Positions 1 to 8,006 of a stretch of 10,196 nt of DNA are shown in pieces. The translations under genes were made by a program, and so were the position numbers. Numbering within the stretch: the stretch's first letter is position 1; the number at the start of each line of letters is the position of its first letter. The notes under the pieces are model-generated. The model was not told where the DNA came from and ran no database searches. It saw nothing but the letters and a program-made list of their open reading frames with translations. Origin of the DNA: Bacteroidota bacterium (GTDB lineage Bacteria > Bacteroidota > Rhodothermia > Rhodothermales > UBA10348); assembly GCA_018623785.1 (NCBI GenBank), contig JAAZVD010000033.1:1-10196 (forward strand), given 5' to 3'.

Positions 1-1
1 C

Positions 2-478
2 CCTGCCCGCTATGCCATGGCACGTGTCGGCATCGCGATGTACGGTCTGCTTGATCTACCGGGCAGTGAGCGGCCCTATGCGGGTCTTCAACCTGTCATG
101 GAGTTGGTCAGCCGTGTCACATCGCTCAAAAAAGTATCCGCCGGGACGCCAATTTCCTACGGTAGCCGCTGGACAGCCGAGCGGGACACATGGATTGCCA
201 CGGTCGGTGCCGGCTATGCAGACGGGGTCTCCCGACACCTTTCAAACATCGGCTCCGTCCGCATCGGTGCCAACGTGTTCCCCATGGTTGGTAGGGTATG
301 CATGGACATGTTCATGGTGGACGTAGGTCCGGATGGTGGCCATGTGTCCGTTGGGGATGACGTCCTCCTCTTCGGAAAGGATAGACCGACCGTTTTCAAT
401 GTGGCCGATCTGACGGACACGATTACGTACGTCCCGGTGTGCGCTGTCTCTGAAAGGGTACCCCGTTTCCCGGTTTGA
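2..478 (+). CDS. alr: Alanine racemase, C-terminal part (5' end outside window)
   Basis: This is the C-terminal part of a PLP-dependent alanine racemase, which interconverts L- and D-alanine for peptidoglycan precursors in the cytoplasm. The reading frame is open to the window edge and runs through the family stretch RVGIAMYG near the end of the TIM barrel. It then passes into the beta domain, with GYADG (the catalytic tyrosine, codon at 215-217), GRVCMDMFMVDV (the substrate/PLP-side Met-Asp loop) and the usual basic ending SERVPRF. The PLP-lysine half lies upstream and cannot be seen. In many Bacteroidota Alr is the C-terminal half of a MurF-Alr fusion; the window cannot tell whether this is one. 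The ATG at 17 is an internal methionine, not the start, because homologous sequence continues upstream of it. The family call is secure; the full length is unknown. Confidence 0.93.
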   Translation, partial: PARYAMARVGIAMYGLLDLPGSERPYAGLQPVMELVSRVTSLKKVSAGTPISYGSRWTAERDTWIATVGAGYADGVSRHLSNIGSVRIGANVFPMVGRVCMDMFMVDVGPDGGHVSVGDDVLLFGKDRPTVFNVADLTDTITYVPVCAVSERVPRFPV

Positions 479-672
479 GGAGCTCCGCGTGGTTCGTTCC
501 GGGACCATAATCATGTCGCGGCCGACTGACTACCAAAATGACCCGCCACGATCACGGCCACGTAACCTTTCGGGTTGTAGAGACACTGTAGTATATTCTG
601 TCCTCTATGTGAAGTCGTGTCTGTCAAAAATGCGGCCAGGGCTTCCAAAACACGCACTACACCGCTGTTGTC
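479..672. other. Intergenic region between alr and the response regulator
   Basis: This 194-base stretch has no convincing gene. The short open frames in it have no recognisable motif. The only signal I can point to is the AT-rich patch around 590-600, listed separately as a possible promoter. I see no clear terminator hairpin with a T-run after alr. Confidence 0.6.
569..600 (+). promoter_or_regulatory. Possible promoter of the response regulator/kinase operon
   Basis: TATATT at 592-597 lies about 75 bases before the response regulator start, in the most AT-rich part of the gap. A good -35 partner is missing: TTCGGG at 569-574 has the right 17-base spacing but is a poor match, and the TTG at 575-577 is too close. 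The patch also only loosely resembles the Bacteroidota TAnnTTTG element (TATATTCTG). The placement is tentative. Confidence 0.22.
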
Positions 673-1389
673 ATGGCAAGCACTTTTGACCCGTCCCAGT
701 TGCACATCCTCCTCGTAGACGACGAAGAAGACGTCGTAGAGGTGGTATCGCACTTTCTCGAGCAGGAAGGATTCAACGTCCATAAAGCCTACTCCGGAAA
801 CGATGCACTGGAAAAAGCCACGCCGGAGATCGACCTGATCGTTCTGGACATCATGCTCCCCGAAATGGACGGGTATGAGATTTGCCGCCGCCTGCGCAGT
901 CGGGTGGAAACGGAAACCATCCCGATTGTTTTTCTCTCGGCCAAAGGCGAGGAAGACGATCAGATTAAAGGCCTCATGTTGGGCGCCGATGCCTATCTGA
1001 CCAAGCCGGTTTCCCCGCAGGTCATTGTGGCCCACGTCAAAGCAGTGCTTCGACGCAGTGGTATCGAGGAAAGCCGGACCCTTCAGGTCAAAAACCTGAC
1101 GATCTACGAGGACGAATACCGTGCCTCGCTCGATGGAAAGGACCTTGGACTGACGCTGACCGAGTTCGAGTTGGTGAGGTACCTGGTACGTCATCCCCGC
1201 AAAGCGTTCACCCGTCAACAGCTTCTCGAAACCATCTGGAAAGATGCCATGATGGTTACAGAGCGTACGGTGGATGCCCATATCAAGAACCTGCGGGAGA
1301 AGCTGGGTTCGTTTGCCCAGCACATCCAGACGGTCCGCGGTGTCGGCTACCGGTTTGTCGAGGAAGGCTCGCCGGAAGAAGCCGAATAA
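673..1389 (+). CDS. OmpR/PhoB-family response regulator
   Basis: This 238-residue two-component response regulator is the normal length for the OmpR/PhoB class. The receiver domain (about 10-125) carries the acidic pair D16-D17, the phospho-acceptor D59 in VLDIMLPEMDG, S89 at the Thr/Ser switch position, Y108, and K111 followed by P112. The winged-helix DNA-binding domain (about 138-231) has LTLTEFELVRYL, the recognition helix region ERTVDAHIKNLREKL, and the wing ending RGVGYRF. It should bind DNA as a dimer after phosphorylation by the kinase encoded just downstream. The start at 673 is the first ATG in frame and begins right before the receiver fold; there is no good Shine-Dalgarno sequence. 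The promoter targets cannot be read from the sequence. A PhoB-like role is possible, but no phosphate-transport gene is present to support it. Confidence 0.95.
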   Translation: MASTFDPSQLHILLVDDEEDVVEVVSHFLEQEGFNVHKAYSGNDALEKATPEIDLIVLDIMLPEMDGYEICRRLRSRVETETIPIVFLSAKGEEDDQIKGLMLGADAYLTKPVSPQVIVAHVKAVLRRSGIEESRTLQVKNLTIYEDEYRASLDGKDLGLTLTEFELVRYLVRHPRKAFTRQQLLETIWKDAMMVTERTVDAHIKNLREKLGSFAQHIQTVRGVGYRFVEEGSPEEAE

Positions 1390-1423
1390 GGCATAACTGC
1401 CCCACATTCGGGGAACCAGACCT

Positions 1424-2869
1424 ATGTTGGAACGACTCGTCGAGCGCCTTTTCCCATCGCGCGCGTCGACGCAGACGTGGATGATCCTGACGCTCTTGCT
1501 GGTCGTCGGCATTGCCGTGGCGGCCGTGGGGCTGTACATCACGTTTGTGTTGCGCAGTGAGGTGCAGATTGCTTACCAGCAAACCATGCTGCAGCAAATC
1601 TCGCGCGTCACGGCCATCCTCGAGTCCGAGCAGGACCCGGCGCGCAAGCTCGACCACATCCAGACCATGACCCGCTTCGGGGATCTGCGCATTACCGTTG
1701 TGGAAGGGCAGACCGTGGTGGATATGGATCGGGGGGGCCAACGCGAGAATGATGACCTGATGGATGAGCCGGAAATGGCATCTGCTGATGGTCCTGCCTT
1801 TCAATTCACGCAGCGGGAAGTAGCAGGACAGACCATCTACTTCACGACCACGCGTACCCCTTCAGGTACGCTGATCCGCGTGGCCCAGCCGCGACCACCG
1901 CTTTTTGGGTTGATTGGTCGGCTCCAGTTCACCTTGATCGTCGCCATGATCATGGCACTCTTGCTGGCAGTGTTCGGAAGCTGGATAGCCGCCCAGCGGG
2001 TTACGCAGCCGTTGGTTGCCATACGTAATTCCGCTGCTGCCATCTCAGAGGGCAAGCTGGAGGAAGAGATTTTTGTCGATTCGCGTGCTGCCGAATTCCA
2101 GGATCTGGCTAAGAGCCTGAACCTCATGTCGGATACGTTCAAAGAGAAAATCGATGAACTCCAAAAGATGGCTGCGCTGCAAAATGAGTTCATCGGTAAT
2201 GTGTCCCACGAGGTCAGAAATCCCATCTTTGCGGTCGGAGGCTATCTCGAGGCACTGGCCTCGGATGGTCTCGATGCCCAAAAGCGCAAATTCTACGCTG
2301 AAAAAGGCCTGACTAATCTGGAGCGCCTCAACAACCTGTTTTCTGACCTGATCGAGATTGCGCGCCTCGAGTACCGCGAGGACCTGATCAAGCCTACCGT
2401 CTTCGAGCTGAGCGAGCTCCTCGACGAGGTGTATGAGATCGAAAAATCCCGCGCTGCTGAGAAGGGAATTGACCTTGTAGTGGAAAATCCTGTAGTGCAC
2501 GTACGTGCCGACAGGGCCCGCATTCGCCAAGTACTGATCAACCTGACGGACAATGCCGTTGCCTACTCGGACGAGGGGACCGTGCGGTGCCGGTATCGCC
2601 GACACCTGGACAAAGTGCGTGTAGAAGTCGTGGACAACGGGCGAGGGATTCCGGAAGAACACCTGGAGCATATCTTCGAACGCTTTCATCGGGTGGACCC
2701 GGATCGGTCCCGCAAAAGCGGCGGTACAGGACTTGGCCTGAGTATCGTCAAGCAGATTCTAGCAGCTCACGGGGAAAACATACACGTGGAAAGCACGGTG
2801 GGGCGGGGAACACGATTCTGGTTTGAGCTGGCCTACGAAGCGTCCGAAGATGCGGAAGCGAACGCCTGA
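1424..2869 (+). CDS. Membrane sensor histidine kinase with HAMP domain
   Basis: This 481-residue sensor kinase is the likely partner of the response regulator 34 bases upstream; the two probably form one operon. Its order is a short cytoplasmic N-terminus, TM1 (about 20-43), a periplasmic sensor of about 120 residues (44-160) with no family I recognise, TM2 (about 166-187) and a HAMP linker (about 186-240). The HisKA dimerisation domain follows with the phospho-acceptor H262 in SHEVRNP, then the ATPase domain. The ATPase domain shows the N box (N373 and N377 in NLTDNAVAYS), G1 (DNGRG, 404-408), the F box (IFERFHR) and G2 (GGTGLGL, 433-439). The H-box motif E263-V-R-N266 fits the ExxT/N pattern linked to phosphatase activity, so it may also dephosphorylate its partner. 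All catalytic boxes are intact. The stimulus is unknown. Confidence 0.95.
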   Translation: MLERLVERLFPSRASTQTWMILTLLLVVGIAVAAVGLYITFVLRSEVQIAYQQTMLQQISRVTAILESEQDPARKLDHIQTMTRFGDLRITVVEGQTVVDMDRGGQRENDDLMDEPEMASADGPAFQFTQREVAGQTIYFTTTRTPSGTLIRVAQPRPPLFGLIGRLQFTLIVAMIMALLLAVFGSWIAAQRVTQPLVAIRNSAAAISEGKLEEEIFVDSRAAEFQDLAKSLNLMSDTFKEKIDELQKMAALQNEFIGNVSHEVRNPIFAVGGYLEALASDGLDAQKRKFYAEKGLTNLERLNNLFSDLIEIARLEYREDLIKPTVFELSELLDEVYEIEKSRAAEKGIDLVVENPVVHVRADRARIRQVLINLTDNAVAYSDEGTVRCRYRRHLDKVRVEVVDNGRGIPEEHLEHIFERFHRVDPDRSRKSGGTGLGLSIVKQILAAHGENIHVESTVGRGTRFWFELAYEASEDAEANA

Positions 2870-2990
2870 TCCGGACCTGCTTGTCCCTTAGTCTTCCGTT
2901 GCGGCTGTTTTCGAGATCACAAAGAGAGGAAAACGACGTTTCATAAACCTGCAAAGGTATGTTTCGCGCTCTGTGTCAACGAAAGGCCCC

Positions 2991-3003
2991 TTAACAGTGT
3001 TAA
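2991..3003. repeat. Inverted repeat, possible operator for the E1 gene
   Basis: TTAACA and TGTTAA form a perfect 6-base inverted repeat around a single central base. The site is 101 bases before the E1 start and about 25-40 bases upstream of the candidate promoter. It is flanked by GTCAAC words, one of them in an imperfect direct repeat (GTCAACGAAAGG at 2975-2986 versus GTTAACAAAGG at 2999-3009). The layout suits a dimeric regulator, but I cannot name one. Confidence 0.3.
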
Positions 3004-3028
3004 CAAAGGTCGTCAACTTCACGGCTGA

Positions 3029-3060
3029 TTGGCAGCAGGGAGCAAACATTTTCGTATCCT
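3029..3060 (+). promoter_or_regulatory. Possible promoter of the fused E1 gene
   Basis: TTGGCA at 3029-3034 is followed after 20 bases by TATCCT at 3055-3060. The spacing is long for a sigma-70 promoter. The downstream box also partly fits the Bacteroidota TAnnTTTG element (TATCCTTC). It would place transcription start some 30-40 bases before the ATG at 3104. The assignment is weak. Confidence 0.28.
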
Positions 3061-3103
3061 TCCCCGTACGATTGCCCCACCCCTTCAACGTGCCACGGAT
3101 TCC

Positions 3104-5233
3104 ATGGGAAAGACCTCGAAATCGAAGAAAGCGACTGCGACAGGAGATGGTGCCAGCAATAGTGTGAATCTGGCCATCCAGGAGACGCCCTCGTTTCAGA
3201 TGGAGGGTGACTTCGACGTGCAGCCTGTACTTCCTTCGGACTTCGATGCCGAGGAACTGGTTCGCATTTACCGAACCATGCTTACATCCCGGCGGCTGGA
3301 CGAGAAAATGCTTACCCTCCTCAAACAGGGAAAGGGGTTCTTCCATATCGGGTGTGCGGGGCACGAGGCGACACAAGCCGCCATTGGCAGTCTGAGCCGT
3401 CCCGGGCAGGACTGGTTCAGCATGTATTACCGGGATTTGATGATGTACCTGATGCTCGGCGGTACAGAGCAGGATGTCATGCTGCATCATATGGCCAAGG
3501 CAGATGACCCCAACTCCGGCGGGCGCCAGATGTCAGAGCACTTCAGCAGCAAGGAGCGCAACATCCTGACCATATCGTCCTCTGTCGGTGCGCAGTTCCT
3601 GCCCGCCGTAGGCGCCGCGTTAGCGCTTCAGCGGGACGGCAAAGATGCCTTCGTCTACTGCTCATGCGGGGACGGGGCAACATCCCAAGGCGACTTTCAC
3701 GAGGCCCTTAACTGGGCAGCCCGGGCGGCTGCGCCGGTTCTTTTCGTCGTCCAGGACAACGGGTACGCCATTTCGGTACCGGTCAAGGACCAGACGGCGG
3801 GAGGATCTGCCTACAAACTGGCGCGCGGCTACGAAGGCCTCGCCCGTATCAAGGTCGACGGGACCGACTTTTTCCAGACGTACGCGGCAGCCAAGGTGGC
3901 CATTGAGCACATTCGTTCCGGGCAAGGCCCGGTCTGCCTGGTAGCCGATTTGGTGCGTCTCCTTCCCCACTCGTCGTCGGACAATCATGCCAAGTACCGG
4001 ACGCCGGAGGAGCTCGAAGCCGAGAAACGGGAAGACCCGATCCTGCAGATGGAAAGCCGTCTCCGCGAGGCCGGCATCCTGAAGGAGGGTGATGTCGAGC
4101 GCCTGCGTGCGGAAGTACAAGAGCGCGTTAACGAGGCAGCAGCATGGGCTGACATGCAAGCCGATCCTACGCCGGATTCGGCCATGAAGCATGTCCTTTT
4201 CGAGGGAGATTCGGGCTTGGAGTTTGAATCTTCCGAGCCTTCTGGCGAACCCATCGTCATGGTGGATGCTATCAATCATGCCCTGCATGAGGAAATGGAG
4301 CGCAATGCCAAGGTCATTGTCTACGGCGAAGACGTAGCCGGCGGCAAGGGAGGTGTATTCACAGCCACCCGAGAGCTGACTGCTGCCTTCGGAACGGATC
4401 GTTGCTTCAATGCCCCGCTTGCCGAAGCCTCCATCATAGGAACGGCCGTAGGTTTCGCGTCGGCTGGTTTCAAGCCGGTAGTCGAAATCCAGTTTGGTGA
4501 TTACATATGGCCTGCACTGCAGATGCTGCGTAATCAGGTGGCCTCATATCGATATCGCTCAAACGGCGAATGGGGCTGCCCCATGGTCATCCGCGTGCCT
4601 GTGGGTGGATATATACACGGCGGTCTGTGCCATTCGCAGAATATCGAGGCTTTTTTCGCACACATGCCGGGCTTCCGGATTGCGATGCCTTCTACGGCAG
4701 CCGACGCCAAAGGTCTTCTGAAGGCAGCGATACGCATGGAGGATCCAATCCTGTTCATGGAACACAAGGCACTCTACCGCTCTGCGGCAGCCCGCAGTCC
4801 GGAACCGGATGCTGAGTACCTCCTGCCCTTCGGAAAGGCCCGTATTGTGCGCGAAGGTACGGACCTTACTATCGTCACCTACGGCATGATGGTGCACAAG
4901 GCGGCAAATGTGGCCCGCGTCCTGGACAAGGAAGGCATCTCCGTGGAAATCATCGATCTACGAACCTTGCTGCCAGTAGACATGGATACCATCCTGGCAT
5001 CGGTTATGAGGACCAATCGCGCCTTGGTTGTCTACGAAGATCACGAATTCCTTGGATACGGTGCTGAACTGGCTGCCCAGATTGCAGACCGGGCCTTCGC
5101 ACACCTGGATGCCCCGGTCAGACGCGTGGCCGGAAAATTCGCCCCGATCGCATTCGCTGACCCGCTCGAGCGTGAGCTGCTACCGCAGGACGAGGATATT
5201 CTGACGGGAATCCGCGCCGTTCTGAACTACTGA
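3104..5233 (+). CDS. 2-oxoacid dehydrogenase E1, alpha and beta subunits fused (branched-chain type)
   Basis: This 709-residue thiamine-diphosphate enzyme decarboxylates a 2-oxoacid and passes the acyl group to the lipoyl arm of an E2 partner. Residues about 45-345 are a complete E1-alpha: the YYRD segment, ADDPNSGGRQM, the ThDP/Mg site GDG (189-191) through N219 in QDNGYAIS, and a Ser-rich regulatory-type loop (HSSSD, 289-293). After a helical, acidic linker, residues about 385-709 are a complete E1-beta, with GEDV, the SQNIEAFFAHMPG region and the catalytic-type H510 in GGLCHSQ. NNGYAIS- and GGRQM-like motifs favour the branched-chain (2-oxoisovalerate) class over pyruvate dehydrogenase, but substrate is not proven. 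I chose the ATG at 3104, not 3029, because the extra 25 residues look non-coding. No E2 or E3 gene is adjacent. The next gene is convergent, 20 bases away. Confidence 0.93.
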   Translation: MGKTSKSKKATATGDGASNSVNLAIQETPSFQMEGDFDVQPVLPSDFDAEELVRIYRTMLTSRRLDEKMLTLLKQGKGFFHIGCAGHEATQAAIGSLSRPGQDWFSMYYRDLMMYLMLGGTEQDVMLHHMAKADDPNSGGRQMSEHFSSKERNILTISSSVGAQFLPAVGAALALQRDGKDAFVYCSCGDGATSQGDFHEALNWAARAAAPVLFVVQDNGYAISVPVKDQTAGGSAYKLARGYEGLARIKVDGTDFFQTYAAAKVAIEHIRSGQGPVCLVADLVRLLPHSSSDNHAKYRTPEELEAEKREDPILQMESRLREAGILKEGDVERLRAEVQERVNEAAAWADMQADPTPDSAMKHVLFEGDSGLEFESSEPSGEPIVMVDAINHALHEEMERNAKVIVYGEDVAGGKGGVFTATRELTAAFGTDRCFNAPLAEASIIGTAVGFASAGFKPVVEIQFGDYIWPALQMLRNQVASYRYRSNGEWGCPMVIRVPVGGYIHGGLCHSQNIEAFFAHMPGFRIAMPSTAADAKGLLKAAIRMEDPILFMEHKALYRSAAARSPEPDAEYLLPFGKARIVREGTDLTIVTYGMMVHKAANVARVLDKEGISVEIIDLRTLLPVDMDTILASVMRTNRALVVYEDHEFLGYGAELAAQIADRAFAHLDAPVRRVAGKFAPIAFADPLERELLPQDEDILTGIRAVLNY

Positions 5234-5253
5234 ATGCCCTTCGGACTGTAACG

Positions 5254-6423
5254 CTACGCTTTCGAAAGGGCCCGGTCCAGATCGCGAAGCAGATCGGCCT
5301 CGGTCTCTATACCTACCGAGAGACGGATCAGGGCATCGTGCAGGCCCGCTGCATGACGCTCCTTGGCGGGAATCGATGCGTGCGTCATCGTGGCCGGGTG
5401 ATTCATCAGGCTTTCCACCCCACCCAGACTCTCGGCCAGCGTAAACACCCTGGTTGAAGAAAGCACGCGATAGGCCGCCTCCATGCTGTCATCCGACAGT
5501 AGAAATGAAACCATACCGCCAAATCCGTCCATTTGGCGCTGGGCCAGCGAATGACCTTCGAAGGACGGAAGACCAGGGTAATACACCCTTGCCACACGGG
5601 GGTCGGCCTCGAGGAATTCTGCTACGGCTTGCGCATTGCTGCAATGCCGTTGCATCCGCACCTCGAGGGTTTTTGTACCCCGCAACGTCAGAAAACAGTC
5701 CATGGGACCGGGTACGGCTCCCGTGCTCTTGACCAGGAACCGCAACTTCTCTGCCCACTCATCACTGTTGGTACAGACTGCCCCTCCGATGACATCCGAA
5801 TGACCGCCCAGGTACTTGGTGGTCGAATGCACGACCAGGTCAGCACCCAAGGTAATAGGACGTTGCAGTGCCGGCGTCGCAAAGGTGTTGTCTACGGCCA
5901 CCGAAATGCCCTTTGAATGAGCGAGCTCCGCCAACGCTCGGATATCTACCACCCTTACTAGTGGATTGGTAGGTGTTTCAATCCACAGGAGCTTCGTCTC
6001 CGGCTTAAGGGCCTGTTCGACACGGGACACATCGGACATGTCCACAAAATCGGAATCAACACCAAAGGGGCCCAGAACCTGACGAAAGAGTCGATAGGTG
6101 CCCCCGTACAGGTCGTTGGACGCAAGAATATGATCCCCGGGGCGCAGGCAACGCGCTATGGCATCGGTAGCCGCCACGCCTGAAGAAAAGCAGATTCCAT
6201 GCTCGGCCCCTTCCAGTCCCGCCAGGTTGCCTTCGAGAGCCGACCGGGTTGGATTACTCAACCGACCGTACTCATAGCCCTGATGATTACCGGGAGCTGC
6301 CTGTGCGTAGGTAGACGTCTGGTAAATCGGGGTCATCACGGCCCCTGTAGTAGGATCCGGCTGTTGACCCGCGTGCACAGCTCGTGTACCGAGTCCCATC
6401 TGGTTGATATCGTCAGTTCTCAT
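5254..6423 (-). CDS. Cystathionine gamma-synthase / gamma-lyase (PLP-dependent)
   Basis: This 389-residue Cys/Met-metabolism PLP enzyme of fold type I has the usual length. Visible landmarks are [11 protein letters not shown] (Y52 and R54, phosphate contacts from the neighbouring subunit), Y106 stacking on PLP, D178 in VDNTF, the PLP-binding K203 in [12 protein letters not shown], and R367 in IRLSVG, which binds the substrate carboxylate. E331 precedes SLGGVESL. A glutamate there is typical of cystathionine gamma-synthase and gamma-lyase and argues against beta-lyase, which has a tyrosine. The sequence does not separate synthase (methionine synthesis) from lyase (reverse transsulfuration), so I give no symbol. 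The start at 6423 is 29 bases past the preceding gene's terminator hairpin and has no Shine-Dalgarno sequence; M9 at 6399 is an alternative start. Confidence 0.93.
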   Translation of the reverse strand: MRTDDINQMGLGTRAVHAGQQPDPTTGAVMTPIYQTSTYAQAAPGNHQGYEYGRLSNPTRSALEGNLAGLEGAEHGICFSSGVAATDAIARCLRPGDHILASNDLYGGTYRLFRQVLGPFGVDSDFVDMSDVSRVEQALKPETKLLWIETPTNPLVRVVDIRALAELAHSKGISVAVDNTFATPALQRPITLGADLVVHSTTKYLGGHSDVIGGAVCTNSDEWAEKLRFLVKSTGAVPGPMDCFLTLRGTKTLEVRMQRHCSNAQAVAEFLEADPRVARVYYPGLPSFEGHSLAQRQMDGFGGMVSFLLSDDSMEAAYRVLSSTRVFTLAESLGGVESLMNHPATMTHASIPAKERHAAGLHDALIRLSVGIETEADLLRDLDRALSKA

Positions 6424-6452
6424 ATCGAAAAGAGGGTGTCGGGCAAAAACAC

Positions 6453-6484
6453 GTGGGCCCGGGCTGCATGCAGCCCGGGCCCAC
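6453..6484 (-). terminator. Intrinsic terminator of the TPR gene: perfect 32-base palindrome
   Basis: GTGGGCCCGGGCTGCA is followed at once by its exact reverse complement, giving a GC-rich stem of 14 pairs around a 4-base loop. On the minus strand the palindrome is followed by GTGTTTTTG, a T-run starting three bases after the stem. It lies 28 bases after the TPR gene stop. This is a textbook rho-independent terminator for the minus strand. It also sits immediately upstream of the cystathionine enzyme start, which limits where that gene's own promoter can be. Confidence 0.85.
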
Positions 6485-6512
6485 CGTAATCAATTACTTG
6501 CCTCAGACTGCA

Positions 6513-7718
6513 TCAGTTATCTTCGTAACCGGCACATGCCGCTACGGACTGTGCTTTGTCCGTCTGGTTGGTCTGAGCATAGGACTGGTAGAGAGCGCGG
6601 CACACATCGGAAACCTCTTCGCCGGCAGCCTCAAACAGCGACTTGGCGGTTTCAAGGGGCTGAATGGCAGCCTGGAAGTGCATCCGACGCTCTTCGACTT
6701 TGGCATCGATCGCAGCTTCGGCAGCTTCGATTTCCTCGTTGCTCATTGAACCGCGGTTTTCGCGCAGATTATCGTCCATGCCTGAAATCTCGGCATTCAC
6801 ATCAACGGCCTGGTTGATATGGGCTGCTCCGATGTTGTAGTAGGCACTGCTGTACTCCGGATCAATGGTTACCGCCTGCTGAAGCTGTGCCAGGGCATCG
6901 CCGTAGCGCTCCACCTGAATCAGGAGAGAACCGAAGTTGTAGCGGAAGAGGGCATTCTCCGGATCCCGCTCTACAGCAGCGCTGTAGCGATCCAAGGCTT
7001 TGTCAATCTGACCGGTAATCTGATAGGCGTTCAGCAGTTCGGTCTGGAGATCCACATCATCGGGGTACAGAGCACCGCCTCTTTCCAGGAGCGCCACGGC
7101 CTCATCAGACCGATCGCTGGTCTGGTAAAGCTGAGCCAGGAAGCGGAACGTTTCAGGCTCGGTGTCGCCGGCTTCGAGCGCATTCTCAAACGGCTCAACA
7201 GCGTTTTCAGGCTGGCCCGCGTTCATGTACGCATAGGCCTCGTTAACGTACGCACCTGAGGAATCCGGCTGAATGACGCCTGCGGTATTGAAGTAGCGTG
7301 CCGCCACGACGAATTCGCTGTCATCATTCCGGCCGCGGTTGAAGGCCTGGATACCTCGCTGGAACTCGTTTGCGAACGCGAACCGCAGCGCGTTCGTGAC
7401 AGTCTCTTGGTAGGTCGGATCGTATTCAACAGCGCTATCGTAGGCCTCAAGCATGTCCTGGATGGTGGCAATATGCTCATCCTGGTCCTGCGTGGCAAAG
7501 GCTTTTTCCGAAAGGACACGTCCTTTCAGTTCGTAGGCTTCGGCATTTTGCGGATTGTTTTCGAGTGCCGTTTCCAGATTGCCTAGGGCACGATCATAGT
7601 CCTGGTTACGCAGATCGAGTTTGGCACCCTCCACGTTGGGATCGCTGGAGCAGCCGTCCGCACCGGCAATAAGAAGCGCGGCAACGATGAGGCTCAGAAA
7701 GAAAGGAAATCGGTTCAT
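6513..7718 (-). CDS. TPR-repeat protein, probable lipoprotein
   Basis: This 401-residue protein starts with a short basic residue run and a hydrophobic stretch (FPFFLSLIVAALLIAGADG), followed by C23-S-S. It looks like a lipoprotein signal, although the residues just before the cysteine (A-D-G) are not an ideal lipobox. The rest is alpha-helical with several tetratricopeptide repeats, clearest at about 155-184 (AYVNEAYAYMNAGQPENAV), 222-254 and 255-288 (FRYNFGSLLIQVERYGDAL). A charged helical insertion (about 305-348, E/A/R-rich) interrupts the C-terminal repeats, and C373 and C395 could pair. TPR proteins are scaffolds for protein partners; the partner here is unknown. I chose the ATG at 7718 because it directly precedes the signal sequence; the frame stays open to 7838, but those 40 codons show no signal or family features. 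Confidence 0.85.
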   Translation of the reverse strand: MNRFPFFLSLIVAALLIAGADGCSSDPNVEGAKLDLRNQDYDRALGNLETALENNPQNAEAYELKGRVLSEKAFATQDQDEHIATIQDMLEAYDSAVEYDPTYQETVTNALRFAFANEFQRGIQAFNRGRNDDSEFVVAARYFNTAGVIQPDSSGAYVNEAYAYMNAGQPENAVEPFENALEAGDTEPETFRFLAQLYQTSDRSDEAVALLERGGALYPDDVDLQTELLNAYQITGQIDKALDRYSAAVERDPENALFRYNFGSLLIQVERYGDALAQLQQAVTIDPEYSSAYYNIGAAHINQAVDVNAEISGMDDNLRENRGSMSNEEIEAAEAAIDAKVEERRMHFQAAIQPLETAKSLFEAAGEEVSDVCRALYQSYAQTNQTDKAQSVAACAGYEDN

Positions 7719-8006
7719 GACATCCAGATTGGGTAGCGGATACTTCGATGGGGTGGCAGCGGGACTGCCGTTTGCTGCGGTAGGAACCCGGAGAAACGGA
7801 GACCCGAGCCAGGGTTGACTGGCAATGCTCCGATCCACCGTGTATTCGCACGATGGAAACGGTACTCAGAAGCCCTTTTTCAGACGTTTAAGGTACTATT
7901 ACCCCTGAGTTCATACAAGGTTTTACTGCAAGTTCTTAGACTCGTTGGTGTACTCCGCGAGGATATTACGCCCCTGATGGTCTACCGGAGGACGCCAAAC
8001 ATTTCC
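7719..8006. other. Divergent intergenic region
   Basis: This stretch separates the minus-strand TPR gene from the plus-strand uncharacterised gene. It should hold promoters for both, but I cannot place either with confidence. The part from about 7880 to 7970 is clearly more AT-rich than the genes. A small inverted repeat (GGCAG at 7755-7759, CTGCC at 7765-7769) lies about 40 bases upstream of the TPR start. The plus-strand frame is open back to an ATG at 7815, so part of this could code for an N-terminal extension. Its codons (cta, tta, ctt and aga in a row of unusual choices) look unlike those of the genes. Confidence 0.45.

Larger units (their letters stand above)
2870..3103. other. Intergenic regulatory region upstream of the fused E1 gene
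   Basis: This 234-base stretch has no supported gene. It contains GTCAAC at 2975-2980, GTTAAC at 2999-3004 and GTCAAC at 3012-3017, an overlapping inverted repeat at 2991-3003, and a possible promoter at about 3029-3060. The long open frame of the E1 gene extends back to an ATG at 3029, but those 25 extra codons show no family similarity and overlap the likely promoter. I see no T-tailed terminator hairpin after the kinase gene. Confidence 0.55.

Noticed and set aside
511..1542. A 343-codon open frame on the minus strand across the response regulator
   Set aside because: The plus strand here encodes a complete receiver and winged-helix protein with all key residues. The minus frame has no recognisable motif and is the shadow of that gene.
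2045..2689. Minus-strand open frame of 214 codons over the histidine kinase
   Set aside because: It lies entirely antisense to the conserved kinase core and its translation has no family features.
5236..5271. Hairpin GCCCTT/AAGGGC between the convergent E1 and cystathionine enzyme genes as a shared terminator
   Set aside because: The stem is only six pairs with a 24-base loop, no T-run follows on either strand, and it extends into the coding end of the minus-strand gene.
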